A stretch of 64,000 bases of DNA. It comes from Lactuca virosa (lineage: Eukaryota > Streptophyta > Magnoliopsida > Asterales > Asteraceae). This document shows positions 44,136-55,266 of this stretch, one piece after another. The notes under the pieces were generated by a model. The model was not told where the DNA came from, ran no database searches, and was given only the letters and a program-made list of their open reading frames with translations. The translations under genes and the position numbers were made by a program. Positions within the stretch are counted from its first letter, which is position 1. Each line of letters starts with the position of its first letter. Where the stretch lies: contig CAKMRJ010000001.1 of assembly GCA_928212115.1 (NCBI GenBank), positions 373,884,449 through 373,948,448 on the forward strand, read 5' to 3'.

Positions 44136-45061
44136 ACCGATTATGACGTCAAAAGCTTGGGGTGGATTAGATGTCGTGAAGATCTAAAAGAAAGTATGAT
44201 TACTCATGAATTAAGGAAAACGATAGGTACTTCTAAGTTTATTCTCACGGAAGCACGATCACTCGCAATCTTGGGCAGTCTCCGTCCTGAAGTTCATAGT
44301 AGAACTCATACCCGGTTCATCAATCACAGTCTCGGGTATACGAGTCGTATATAATTAAGATTGAAAAGGTAGTCGAATAAATGATTCTTCTCTAAGCTCA
44401 CATCCAAACAAGGAAAATAAGTTAAAGCAGAATCATCAATTCTAAACCTCTAGAACCTTAATTATGTACCACCCTTGCGTATACATTCCTCAGTGATAGA
44501 TTAACCGTATGGGCCTTCGGATTGAACTTGACGTACTATACGAGTGGTATTTCGGGGAGGTTTGTTGAGGTTACTTCGGGAAAGCTATGAAACATAAGGC
44601 AATCTATGCATGAATGCCTCGGAGTTCTGGAACTTCGGCTATGCTAGAAAGTCGATTACAGGAGAAGAATTTTCGCACGAAACTGGCACTGTGAGGATCG
44701 AATCGACTCATGTCAATTGACAATGTTGGACTACTCGGAATAAATGGCGTTAGACTAGTTCAGAACGGTGTTACAAGAACACTACTGTGCAACTTATGAA
44801 GGAGTTTCAGTACTTTAGTTTTACCGATGATGCTGCTGCTGCGAATAAGGTATACTGCGTAAAAGCAAGTACAAGCAGCACGAGAGTCCTTTATACGGAT
44901 GGGACCTCGCAGAAAGATATGACTCGAGTTGCACTAGTTTTATACAAGTGTTAAAATTTGATTCGACCGAGGGTATAATTATAAGTGTAATTAATTACTG
45001 CGATTCAGAAGTGTACCCATATTACAGCAGGATCCTTTGATGCCTTTTTGTTATTCTGAGG
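44136..45061 (-). other. Non-coding remainder of element C interior
   Basis: Between the zinc-knuckle frame and protease remnants. No frame of note; probably decayed or deleted pol linker. Confidence 0.5.
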
Positions 45062-45760
45062 TCAAACTCCTCCTGTTCCCCCGTCACACTTCTCTGTTGG
45101 GCAGTCCCTCTTGAAATGTCCCATTACGCCGCATAGATGGCATATCCGAGAAATTTCGACATTGGTGGTCGAAGTAATGTGTTGGATCCGAGTCCTGCAG
45201 AAACGAGTAGTGTGCCCGTTCTTGTTGCAGTCCTTGCAGTGTAACTGTCGGCAACTACCTAGGTGATGGAAACTGCACTTATTGCACTTCGGCAAATTTC
45301 CAGCATACTGCCTGGCTGGGTTAGGGATAACCGGGATACTAGTAGGGATGGTAGTAGGAGTTACAGACGTCGTGGCCGCGAAGGCTGCCACATGTTGTTG
45401 TCTTTTGGTTGTCCCTTGGGGTGATTTGCACTTAAATCTATCCCAGAACTTCCGTTTATTGCTCTTACGTTTGAGATTTGGAGTCTCGTGGTAGTTTGAT
45501 ACTCGTTGATGTACTTGGTTGTTACTTTGATTGGAGTTACTGATAGCAATCCCGCTGACATTTGCATTGTTAGTGTTGAGGTGATTCATGACAGCTGTCA
45601 CGGCAGCTGAGATCGCAGCTTGAAAAGTAGCTGCATCTATCTGAAGAGTCGGTGTTTTGTTGATGGGTTGTTTACTTTTCTTTGACGGCATGATTCTGTT
45701 ACACAATAAGAAAATGAGTTTGTGAGCGATTGTGGTTGGCCTCAGATGTATTCTAATCAT
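45062..45760 (-). pseudogene. Gag of element C lacking its capsid part
   Basis: A 232-codon frame. The probable functional start is the internal Met (MPSKKSKQ). An N-terminal ~70 residues with an alanine-rich helix (ATFQAAISAAV) jumps directly to the basic stretch RKSNKRKFWDRF. A cysteine-rich end follows, with CNKCSFHH, CKDCNKNGHTTRFC and CHLCGVMGHFKRDC (zinc knuckles). The capsid domain normally between them (about 150-200 residues in gypsy Gags) is absent, yet the frame is open. A deliberate-looking in-frame deletion may have been tolerated because Gag came from elsewhere. Confidence 0.75.
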
Positions 45761-46276
45761 TCAGGTAAATGTAAATTTTCCGTTTTGTTAAACTGTTCTC
45801 GATGGTTTGACCTACATCCCTATGATGTAGTACTGGTAAAGAATGGAAGAAAGTTCATAGAATGGTCGCCAGACGATTTTTATCCAATCTAGGCTATCAT
45901 TGGTTGGTGGATAACATGATCCAACATTCGAAAAGAATTGGAAGTGATCCATGAGCTAAGTTATCATAGTTCAATAAATTGACTAGGGTGAGATTTAGAT
46001 AGAGTTCTAACGTTAAAAGGATGAAAGTATTTGGACAAAGGTTTTTTGGGAACTATCCGACTGTCACATCATTGATATTTAAGATATAATAAGTTTGGGA
46101 GAAATGACCTTGGAGTAGGTCTTACATCATATCTGAAGTAGAAAAGTTTTGACAGCATAAAGGCCTAACTAAAAAGTACTTACAGTACAGGGATAGTTAC
46201 ATGGAAAAGTGCTACTTGGAGCATAGATAGGAAGACTATTCCTTAAACCAAGGAAAGAAAGGTAGAATATCACCTA
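45761..46276 (-). other. Spacer between the upstream ORF and gag of element C
   Basis: AT-moderate, no long frame on either strand. Confidence 0.5.
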
Positions 46277-46784
46277 CTAGTGACGGTTATCCCTCGGGTG
46301 AACACTTAGTTCGGCCAGCTGACGCTCCACATCGAGCAGGTGCCCGTCGTACACCCTTTGGCGTACTCGGAGCTCTATGACTTCAGCTCGAGTTTCAGCT
46401 AGCTCTTGCTGCAGGACCTCGTGGTCTCCCCCAGATCTCTCAGAAGCATCTTCCAGATGAATGGTGCGGATGGTATGCATTCTCGCATTGGCGTTAACTT
46501 CCGTGATTCGATGGAGAGCTGTCCTGCTCTTAGCTCCATGTTTCCAAGCTTTCCACCCAAGAAGGCGTCGGGCCTTGAAAAGTCGGGCGAGGGTTAGGAT
46601 TTGTGATTGGAGCCACTGGGGGTAGATTCTCAACTTCTGGCTCGAGCTCAAGATCCTCTGGAAGGTCTTCTGCCAGATCATCATCTAAGGGAAGTTCAGG
46701 TTCTGCTTCTGGTTCTGCATTTAGCCCTCCTCCATTCTCTTGGCCGGGAAAGTAAGGGTCGTCGGGGAGGTGGAGTTCAGCCAT
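46277..46784 (-). pseudogene. Upstream ORF of element C: acidic and coiled-coil-like protein
   Basis: Two overlapping minus-strand frames. The first (46784-46530) is acidic, rich in Glu/Asp/Pro (MAELHLPDDPYFPGQ at its start). The second (to 46277) has heptad-like Leu/Glu spacing (LQQELAETRAEVIEL), suggesting a coiled coil. They look like one protein split by a frameshift near 46530-46600. It lies between the primer site and gag. I do not recognise a family. Extra ORFs upstream of gag are known in some plant gypsy groups. Confidence 0.5.
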
Positions 46785-47318
46785 TTATCTAGACGAGAAA
46801 TGAGGGTAAGAAATTTATCTAAAATTACTAAATGCATCGATAAACAAATAAAAAGTTTCTATAAGGGAAACTTACTGCTACTCCTAAGAAGTTTGTTCTT
46901 TGAATGAATAGTGTCTAAAACACTCCTATAGTATTTTAATTTATGTTTTGTTCTCATGTTCTTCTGTATAAGAAGATGTATAATTTGGTAAGTTTTAGGT
47001 TTGTTGCAACACCACAATTACTCCCAAGCACACGTTCACCATATCTTAAATGAATATAGTTGATCAGGCTATATTGATCCGAGATATGATTACATAACTG
47101 CCCAAGTTTGACTGTTGTGCCCAACAATTAAATACTTTTGTTATGTTCTAGTATGACACTGTTCTATAGTAAGTATGTTGGTATGTAATTAGGTATACTT
47201 TTAGTTAAGTATTTTAGTACTTAAAATTATAAACTCTTTGTCAGAGTATTTTAATCCCATTGTGTTTATAGTTTGTATATCTTTTATGGGTTGATATACC
47301 TGATTCACTATAAACAAT
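46785..47318 (-). other. 5' leader of element C
   Basis: Non-coding, between the primer binding site and the upstream ORF; AT-rich. Confidence 0.5.
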
Positions 47319-47330
47319 GCTCTGATACCA
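47319..47330 (-). promoter_or_regulatory. Primer binding site of element C
   Basis: The minus strand reads TGGTATCAGAGC, three bases inside the 5' LTR. Confidence 0.9.
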
Positions 47331-47333
47331 ATC

Positions 47334-49993
47334 TGTCACACCCCCAAACCGGAACGGCGGAAACGTTCGGGGGCGGAGGACGTCATGTACAGTATCATAA
47401 CAATGCAAAGTAGTAAATAAGCAAAAACATCATCCATTGCATTAATAGTATAATTTCATACAAGTGTGTTCTTTAATAGTAATAAGACACCAAAAATGAA
47501 TAATCAAAATAAAAGGCGAGTCTTGAAGATGCTCCGTCTTCTCAAAACCTGGCATCGGTACCTGTCTACTGATGACCTGAGAATACAAGTTATTTTGAAA
47601 GCGTAGATCAACATTTAAGCTGGTGAGTTCATAAGTATTTAATGTCAATGTTTGTATAAGTTTGAATGTAAACGTTTGTAAAAGTTCAATGTAAATGTTT
47701 CTATATGTTTAAAAACCCCTAGAAAATCCCATATTTCCTACTAGTATAAAAAGTAGTCTTCTGCCAAGACCCGACTGTTTTGAATGTTTGTTTCTCTATA
47801 AAAGTGGATGTTTTTCCCCTAGTTTATAACTATCTTAACTCGAAAATAGCTTGCATTGACTTTCAAGTAGAACTGTCACTATATAAAAGTAATGGGAAAA
47901 GTAAGTACTCAGGGGTCTTCAGAATTGACAACCTGCAGTACTAATTACCTAAAAACATATTTGTTTTATTAAGGTCATAATGTGATGAGTAGTTCCCATA
48001 CTAAACGTTCTCCCTACAAGAGATTCTGGGAAACAAGGTTGACTTCCGCAACGAATTGCTAGGTCATAATATCCACATTAAAGTTATATGATCATGTATA
48101 CCCAATTTATTATCACCTTTTGTTTAGAACAATGCGTTAGTGATCATTGGTATAGTTAGATCCTGTAGTTGTTCCATGCTATAGCATCTTAGTATGTTCG
48201 TTCTGTTATAGTATCTTAGTATGTACTTGTATATGATAGTATTCTCTGTGTGTACTTGTATATGATAGTATTCTCAGTGTGTACTTGTATATGATAGTAT
48301 TCTCTGTGTGTACTTGTATATGATAGTATTCTCTGTGTGTACTTGTATATGATAGTATTCTCTGTGTAATATTTGTTTATGATAGTATTCTCCTAAACTA
48401 TACCTATAATAGCTAACTAGTAATTTCTGTTATAGTATTCTTCTTTGTAGTATTTGAATGATTGACTGGTATTTTTATATCTACATATGTATACATAATA
48501 TATAACTAATGTTTAGACGACCTTCGGACAACTAACCGATTACTCTAAGTACACATTCAAACAAGAAAAAGGAAATAAAGTGGGTTAGCAGTACTAAGTC
48601 CTTTAAACATTACCTACACAACTATGCATATATAGGCATGCATTTGACGATATATAAGTTAAAAAGGAAGTTTTGTAAAACCTTTTGAAGAGTTTAATAA
48701 TAAATATTGATGACTTGATGTCAATTTATAAAATGATTTAAAAGTAGTTTGTTTGATAACACAGTTTGAAGTATATGAAATCCTATTGTTTGAAACACAA
48801 TTATAAATCACATATGATTGATTAAATAACAACAAGTATAGCAAAAGATTGATGTTTTTCACACGAGGATAATCGTGTGTTTACTTGTATTCCCCCCTTA
48901 AAAGTGTATAAAAGCATTTACAAAGTATTTGAAAACATAGTTGTAGGGGTATGAACTCACTTGATAGAAGTGGTGAGTTTAAGAAGACGCGACTCAAGTA
49001 CAGACTGAAAAGAAGCAAGTTTCTCAGGATCTTCGGGACTTCATGACTCGGTCGTGTGTTAGAGGTGTTACCGGGGCTTTGGGGTAGTTTAGAGGGGCTT
49101 AATAGTGTGTAGAAGTAGGAGAAAGGATGGAAATGAACAACCAAAGCCGGCTGCCCTCAATCCTTATTTATAGGGTGAATTTTGGGTCTCACGTCGTGAA
49201 TCTCAAATATTCACGTCGTGAGTCCAGTCGTCATCAGGTGCGTCATCGCAACTTGCGTCTGTCAGGCTCCAGAAGGCGTCAGAAGTCAGTTCACGTCGTG
49301 AACACTGTTTTCACGTCGTGAACACTGACAGTTTTGGGGTTTCGCGCCCGAACTTCAGAAATTCATAACTTTCGCATACGAACTTCGTTTTCGATGTTCT
49401 TTATATCCACGTGTAGGTGAGATTATGCTCTACAACTCTCGTTTAGACTCCGTTGGCTAATTTTGATTTATTTTTAATATATTATTTTTAGTAGGCCAGG
49501 ACAGGAAAACTCTGTTAGAAATCCATAACTTCTTCGTCCGATGTTCGTTTTCGTTAGACTTTTTACCGTTGTAATACCATTGATGAGATCTTCGATTCTC
49601 GTTTAGGTCATGTTGGCAAAAAGTCGCTCGATCTCGATTTCGAGTTTTTAGCTGTCTACTGCTGTGTCCGAAACTTCGAAAAATCATAACTTCCTCATAT
49701 GAAGTCAGATTTGGGCGTTCTTTTTATGTATGTTTACGGTTTTGGGATATCTACGACTTTCATTTAGACACCTAAGGTTGAAAAGTATTTCATTGAAATT
49801 TCTCGTTTTGTGCTTAACAGTGTTTTACCGGTATTGTCGCGTATCTTCGATCGGTCATAACTTCTTCGTTATAACTCGGATTTTAGTGTTCTTTATATTT
49901 TTGGAAACCTAGTTACGATCTCTATCACTTTATTTATCCCAATTAAGGTTATTGAACAATTTATTTTTGACCTAAATTTTTGCTGGTGTTACA
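47334..49993 (-). repeat. 5' LTR of element C (2660 bp)
   Basis: Nearly identical to 40626-43369. TATA box at 49165-49172 (minus strand). Differs mainly by having one instead of three 36-bp units and a short deletion near 48985. Ends beside the right AGCTA. Confidence 0.9.
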
Positions 49994-49998
49994 AGCTA

Positions 49999-50476
49999 TG
50001 CCGACAGACGCCGATCTGAGTTAGAGTTCCAGGTGGGTGATATGGTACTTCTGAAGGTCTCACCCTGGAAGGGTGTGATCCGCTTCAGTAGGAGGGGAAA
50101 ATTAGGTCCCCGTTACATTGGGCCATTCAGGATCATTGGCAGGGTTGGTAAGGTGGCTTACAGGCTAGAGCTACCGGAGGAGGTTAGCCGGATTCACAGC
50201 ACGTTCCATGTTTCGCAGTTACGAATGTGCATTATGGATCAGGAGGCGGTAGTATCATTGGATGATATTCAGGTCGATGAGCGCCTGAATTACGTGGAGA
50301 GGCCTGTGGCCATTTTGGAAAGGAAGAAGAAAGTTCTGCGGAACATGGAGATACCTTTGGTGAAGGTGCAGTGGGAGCATCGGAGGGGATCCAAGTGGAC
50401 ATGGGAGCCGGAGGCGGAGATGCGAGAGCATTATCCAGCATTGTTTACCCCAGCAGACTTCGAGGGCGACGTCTAG
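49999..50476 (+). pseudogene. Integrase C-terminus and chromodomain-like tail of element D
   Basis: Continues the D pol frame after element C. SRRGKLGPRYIGPF and IHSTFHVSQLR are the usual gypsy integrase C-terminal motifs. The last ~60 residues (VKVQWEHRRG, TWEPEAEMR, YPALF) resemble the chromodomain-like end of chromoviruses. Natural stop at 50474-50476, 17 bp before the 3' LTR. This segment is undamaged. Confidence 0.85.
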
Positions 50477-50479
50477 TTC

Positions 50480-50493
50480 AAGTGGGGGAGAAT
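50480..50493 (+). promoter_or_regulatory. Purine tract of element D
   Basis: AAGTGGGGGAGAAT directly before the 3' LTR. Confidence 0.85.
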
Positions 50494-51002
50494 TGTAACG
50501 CCCCGATTTTCAGGTATTGATTTACGTATGAATCTTCTTGGTTTTTGGGTCTACTCGACGAGTTGGTCGCCCTACTCGTCGAGTAGTAGCGGGTTGGTCC
50601 ACGTATTTTAGTGATCTACTCGCCGAGTCCAAGAAGGAACACGACGAGTAGGAGCTAGCAGATGAAACCCTAAATTTCGGGGCATTGAACCCTATTTAAA
50701 GGATCATTGGCCTCCCCCAGCCTCCCCTTTACTGCTTCTTGTCCCTCTATAACCCTAAATCGAGTGTGTGTGTGTGTGTGTTCTTTTGGTGTATTCAAGC
50801 TTGGAGGAGGGATTTTGGTGGAGGAAACACTTGGGGAAGCAAGCAAGTAGAAGCAAGAACTCGTGGGATTCAAGATCTACATCAGTGAGCACTCTCTTAA
50901 AGGTATTAAACTGTTTTCCTTGGCTCATTTTCGACTAAGATCTCTTTTAGATGGGTTTTAAGAAAGGCTTCTTATGTTTGAGCTAAGACCTGAAGTTGTA
51001 AC
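50494..51002 (+). repeat. 3' LTR of element D, interrupted by copia-2
   Basis: Matches 33796-34286 of the 5' LTR, with a longer (GT)n at 50764-50781 and a short extra CT-rich insertion near 50711. It stops at GTAAC, the presumed target duplication of copia-2. The rest should follow copia-2 right of the window. Confidence 0.9.
50764..50781 (+). repeat. (GT)n microsatellite in the D 3' LTR
   Basis: About nine GT units versus about four in the 5' LTR. Confidence 0.9.
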
Positions 51003-51794
51003 TGTTGGATTAGTGTCTAAGCCCATAACTATTTTGGTATGTACTTGACCTGATTGAGAGCATGATACTTTTGGGTTGCCTTCACCAAAGCAACTTGATA
51101 GGATGATTTATGGAAAAAGAGAATACTTATGAGTTATTAATATATTATATGAATAATATATTAAATGAGAAATCATCTTGTTTAATTAATATTAGTCAAT
51201 AATTAATTAAGAAATTAATTTTGTGGCTAAAAGACATTAATTAAATAAAGGGGACTAGAACTGTTAATTGTGTGATAGTTGGATATTGGGCTAATGGAGT
51301 GGACGAAATCTATGGGGAAACCCAGAAGAATTCGTCCAAGGCCTCTAAGGAGGGAGTCAATGGGCTGCTTAGGGCCTGAGCAGTCAGATTAGGGTTTCCT
51401 AGTTCAAAACCCTAATAGCCTCACATATTTAAAGACCCCTAGGGCACCAAAAACGTGGTGAAGCATTCCTTAGGGTTCTTGGACGTTTTTTGGTTCCTCC
51501 TTATCTTCTTCTAAGTCATCCTCTTGCTCTTGGTATTTGTGAGCCATTAGAGGTGTGACACTTGTGACACTAAGCTTTCAGAAGCCAACTACAAGGAGGA
51601 ATTGAGATTGTTATTGCTACATAACAATCAAGGTAAGATCTAAACCCTAGTTCATATATTAATTCCATTATTGCATGCTAGATCTAAGGTTTATGACTTT
51701 GGATGATTATTGCATGTTCATTAGACAAACTAGATCCAAAGCTTTAGGGTTTGCATGTACACCATAGGAATGATGTAGTGCTCAAAACCCATCA
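51003..51794 (+). repeat. 5' LTR of copia-2 (792 bp)
   Basis: TGTTGGATTAGTGTCTAAG to AAAACCCATCA; primer site TGGTATCAGAGCC at 51796-51808. Confidence 0.9.
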
Positions 51795-51795
51795 G

Positions 51796-51808
51796 TGGTA
51801 TCAGAGCC
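51796..51808 (+). promoter_or_regulatory. Primer binding site of copia-2
   Basis: TGGTATCAGAGCC, one base after the LTR. Confidence 0.9.
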
Positions 51809-52664
51809 TAGGCTGTTTGTTTGATGTATTTGATGCTATAGATGATTATTCAAAGCTAAAAATCGAAATTTCTTGGATCTTGAGGCTGGACTCGTCGAGT
51901 CCATAAATGAACTCCCCGAGTTCATAGGCAACTCGACGAGTCCAATGTTGGCTCGACGAGTCGGAGTATCAGATTCAAGATTTTTCGGGTTTTTGACCTA
52001 TTTTGCTGTGGGATAATTACCAAAAACGTTTTTTATTGATAAAATCTGATTTTTATTAATTTGGGGTGATTATTCTTACCAAAATAATAGATAATTGTCA
52101 AAATTAAGATAATTACTTGTTTTATAAGATAAATATTAATTAATTGTAATTTTGTTTTGAATTATCTAGTAAGAAATTAAATTAGATCAAATTTAGATAA
52201 TTACCAATTATTTTGATTAATTTAATTATTTGTAATTTGATCTAGATAGTTTTGAAAAGTTTCAAAACTTGCCCTCAAGTTTTGGAATTTAAATGTTTGA
52301 TTAAAAGTTTAATTTTGAAATGTTTGAATTCTAAACCCTAATGTTTTTGAAAGGTTTCAAAAACTTCCCCTCAAGTTTTGGAATTTAAATTTTTGATTAA
52401 AAGGTTAATTTTTGAAATATTAAATTCTAAAACCCTAGTTTTGAAAAGTTCAAATTACACCCTTATGGTTTTATTAAGTTAATTAAGTGTATAATTAAAA
52501 CAAGGTTAATAAATCCATAATGAAATGGTTTGTATTTAATTAAATTAAAAGTATAATTTTGTTAAATTAGACCACCTAGTATTTTAAAAGTGTAAAATAC
52601 ACCCTTATACTATATATAACATTAAAAGTCTAATATTATATATGTATAACTTAAACTGCTAGTC
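51809..52664 (+). promoter_or_regulatory. First part of the copia-2 leader
   Basis: Non-coding. Four palindromes (ACTCGTCGAGT type) at 51890-51961, then AT-rich sequence parallel to copia-1 28400-28970. The solo LTR at 52670 interrupts it; the leader continues at 55046. Confidence 0.7.
51890..51961 (+). promoter_or_regulatory. Four ACTCGNCGAGT palindromes in the copia-2 leader
   Basis: Starts at 51890, 51911, 51931 and 51951 (spacings 21, 20, 20 bp). Confidence 0.8.
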
Positions 52665-52669
52665 TTACC

Positions 52670-55040
52670 TGTAACGCCCGTAGATCCGGGCTAGTCAATT
52701 TAGAGATAATAGGGGTCGAAAACGACTTTTCGACAAAAGATTATTTAGAATAAATAATCTTAACCAAGTTGTAGAATACGTCTCAAGGTTTCCGTACATA
52801 TAAAGAACGCCGAAATCCGACTTATAACGAAGAAGTTATGACCCGTCGAAGTTTTACGGCAGAACCGGCACGACACCGGGAGACGTAAATAGTAAATTTA
52901 CGATAGAGCGACTTTTAGCCTTAGTGATCTAAACTAAAGTCGTAGAAAACGTTAAATCGAGAACATACAAAAAAAGTACGCCCAAATCTGACTTCGTATG
53001 ACGAAGTTATGAATTTTCTAAAATTTGGCATAGCAGTGCACGACCCGAAACTCGAATTTTAGATCGAGCGGTTTTTGGCCTACGCGACCTAAAGGAGAAT
53101 TGAAGATCTCATTAATAGGAACTCAACAGTAAAAAGACAGACGAAAATGGAGTCCGTATGTAGAAGTTAAGAATTTTACGCGGACATTTAACAGTATAAT
53201 CTCCTCGTACTGTTAAATTTAAGATCGGCCGAGAATTAGCCGACGGAGTCAAAATGAAAGTTGTAGATCTTATTTTTACCTACGCGTGGATATAAAGAAC
53301 GTCAAAAACGGACGTCGTATGTGAAAGTTACGGATTTTAGAAGTCGGAAGTGTGCTGTGCGAAAATGGGTGATGTGGCACAATCTTGGCCATTGCTTTCT
53401 CCCCAAGTCTTGCCACTAGATGGTGACATGTGACACCAAGTTCAGCCATTTTTCACCCTATAAATAGAACCTCTCCTACCCTCATTTTGTTCACACCTTT
53501 CCCATTCTTTCTTCTCTTTACTCTTTCTCTAGAACCTCTCTCTAGCCCCGAAACCCCCGAAAAGCCTAGGGAACCTCCCTAGCACGAGGCGGAAGCCCCG
53601 GAGTGCTCGACGGCTCCGAGAAGAAGAGCTTTTCGGCTCGGGAACGCTGCTCCAAGCAAAGCCCGGTTTTCTATAAAACCCGTTGTAAGTGAGCTACGCC
53701 TACGCTATTTTTAATATATCGTTTATTTAATTATAGTAGCGTTATTAGGAACTTATAATAAGTACTTGGGCTATTATTATGGGTTATATAAGTATTGTTT
53801 AACGCTTATATAATAGTAATAATAGCTAGACTATTAATTAGTCTCGGCGAATAATAGACTAAACTCTAGTGGTAATAATACTAGGTTTCGTCGAAGGAAA
53901 TTATTTTTAAGAAGCGAAGCGCTGTCTGAGTTCGGATTCACCACCTTTTCAAGTGAGTGCATAGTTACTTTCATCTTACACATAGATATGAAGTATTTTA
54001 AATAAATTACGTGCTATGTGTGCATATTATCTGTATACTTGTTATCTATGCTGGATGAACGATTTTATACATGTTTTAAATGATTTAAACTGTATATATA
54101 TATATCTACGAGAATATGTTGGGTAAAACATGGGTAGATGTAATAGATGGAATATGAGTTGAGAGGTGTTATAGACCACGAGGTAAGTGTGAGAGGTGGA
54201 CGATGTGAGAAGCCTTTCCCAAATGATGGCCCCGTCATCTAGCAGAGTATGGATGACAACCACAGACTATTCTAGACAGTCCAGTGGAACACTGGCAGGC
54301 TCGCAACCTGTAGGTGTTGTGAACGATGTGTTCACCGGTGTACTCTAAAAACCCATTGACATGTATTGCGAGTGGACTCTCGAAAACGATACTGTCAATA
54401 AACGAGATAACCCTAACAGCTGTGCTCGAAGGACAATACTGGTAGCTGCGCCTCACATAGAATGTCACAATTCTGGCAGCTGCGCCTAAGTGATAGAACT
54501 AGCAGCTGTGCTTGACAGCTGTGTCATTGACAACGATGGACTTCGTGCCGATTCCTTAGGATGATCCTTAGGAATGAATGAACGATGAATAATTGATTCT
54601 TAGGGTAGATCCTTAAGAGTAAAGAAGATAATGGGGATGGGTAATTGGGTTGATTGTTTGATGTTTAAACATAATAATTATATTATTGTGGGTTGAAAAC
54701 CCTATGTACTCACCAGGTTTCCCAACCTGACCCACTCAGTTTATTTGTATCACAGGTGTCGATATGAAGTTACATTACACTGTGAGATTTAAAAGAGATG
54801 TAGATCACTAGTGTAAATGAATATAAGTTCTGTTTATGCTTATGTTTCTGTATTAACGATGACATCCCAAATGTTTTAAAATGAATAAAAATACATTTCT
54901 TCGGAAATTCTTTGATAACGTATTTATCATGTTTTTTCTGGGAACAAATTCCGCAAGATTTTTATTAAAAGAAGTACTCTGATTTTTATAAAGCATAAAC
55001 AAAATCGGTCTTTTCTGGCCGTGAAAATAGGGATGTCACA
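52670..55040 (+). mobile_element. Solo LTR of family F (2371 bp), target duplication TTACC
   Basis: TGTAACGCCCGTAGATCCGG to GATGTCACA, flanked by TTACC (52665-52669 and 55041-55045). Copia-1 has the empty site (CTTACCGTTAG at about 28968). TATA box at 53459-53466; 160-bp repeat units at about 52840, 53013, 53171 and 53332. Its promoter segment (53335-53460) differs entirely from that of the F LTRs at 1-2527 and 5652-8042. Confidence 0.92.
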
Positions 55041-55045
55041 TTACC

Positions 55046-55266
55046 GTTAGTAGGCCTCATTCACGAAGCCGATCTATAAGGGGGGTATAAGGTTATGGCC
55101 TATAAAATGGTCATTTAATGGGTGTCCACTCTCACCCACCGCTTCCTTGATTGGTGGAGGGTCGTTAGCCGAGCGGGTAGGATAGGGCAAACCCTCTCCT
55201 CATTAAAAATATAATGAATGTTAAAGTAACTAAATGTTTTACAAAAAATTCCCAATCTTAGTTACT
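55046..55266 (+). promoter_or_regulatory. Middle part of the copia-2 leader
   Basis: Contains the conserved leader block (CCACCGCTTCCTTGATTGG near 55137, then GGAGGGTCGTTAGCCG). It ends at the second LTR insertion; the next part is at 58791. Confidence 0.7.

Larger units (their letters stand above)
40626..49993 (-). mobile_element. Gypsy element C, internally deleted, minus strand, 9.4 kb
   Basis: LTRs 40626-43369 and 47334-49993, a purine tract by the left LTR and a Met-type primer site by the right one, with perfect AGCTA target duplications. The LTRs are nearly identical by eye, so the insertion is recent. The interior lacks the capsid part of Gag and most of pol. It therefore moved with proteins supplied in trans. 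Confidence 0.92.
33796..51002 (+). mobile_element. Gypsy element D (chromovirus type), split by C and cut by copia-2
   Basis: 5' LTR (33796-35717), Met-type primer site, gag, intron, protease, reverse transcriptase, RNase H and integrase up to 40620. Element C follows, with target duplication AGCTA. The integrase C-terminus (49999-50476), a purine tract and a 3' LTR (50494-51002) come after it; copia-2 then interrupts the 3' LTR. The left target duplication is probably GTTTT (33791-33795). The reading frame of pol is kept throughout apart from nonsense codons and one in-frame deletion. Confidence 0.9.
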
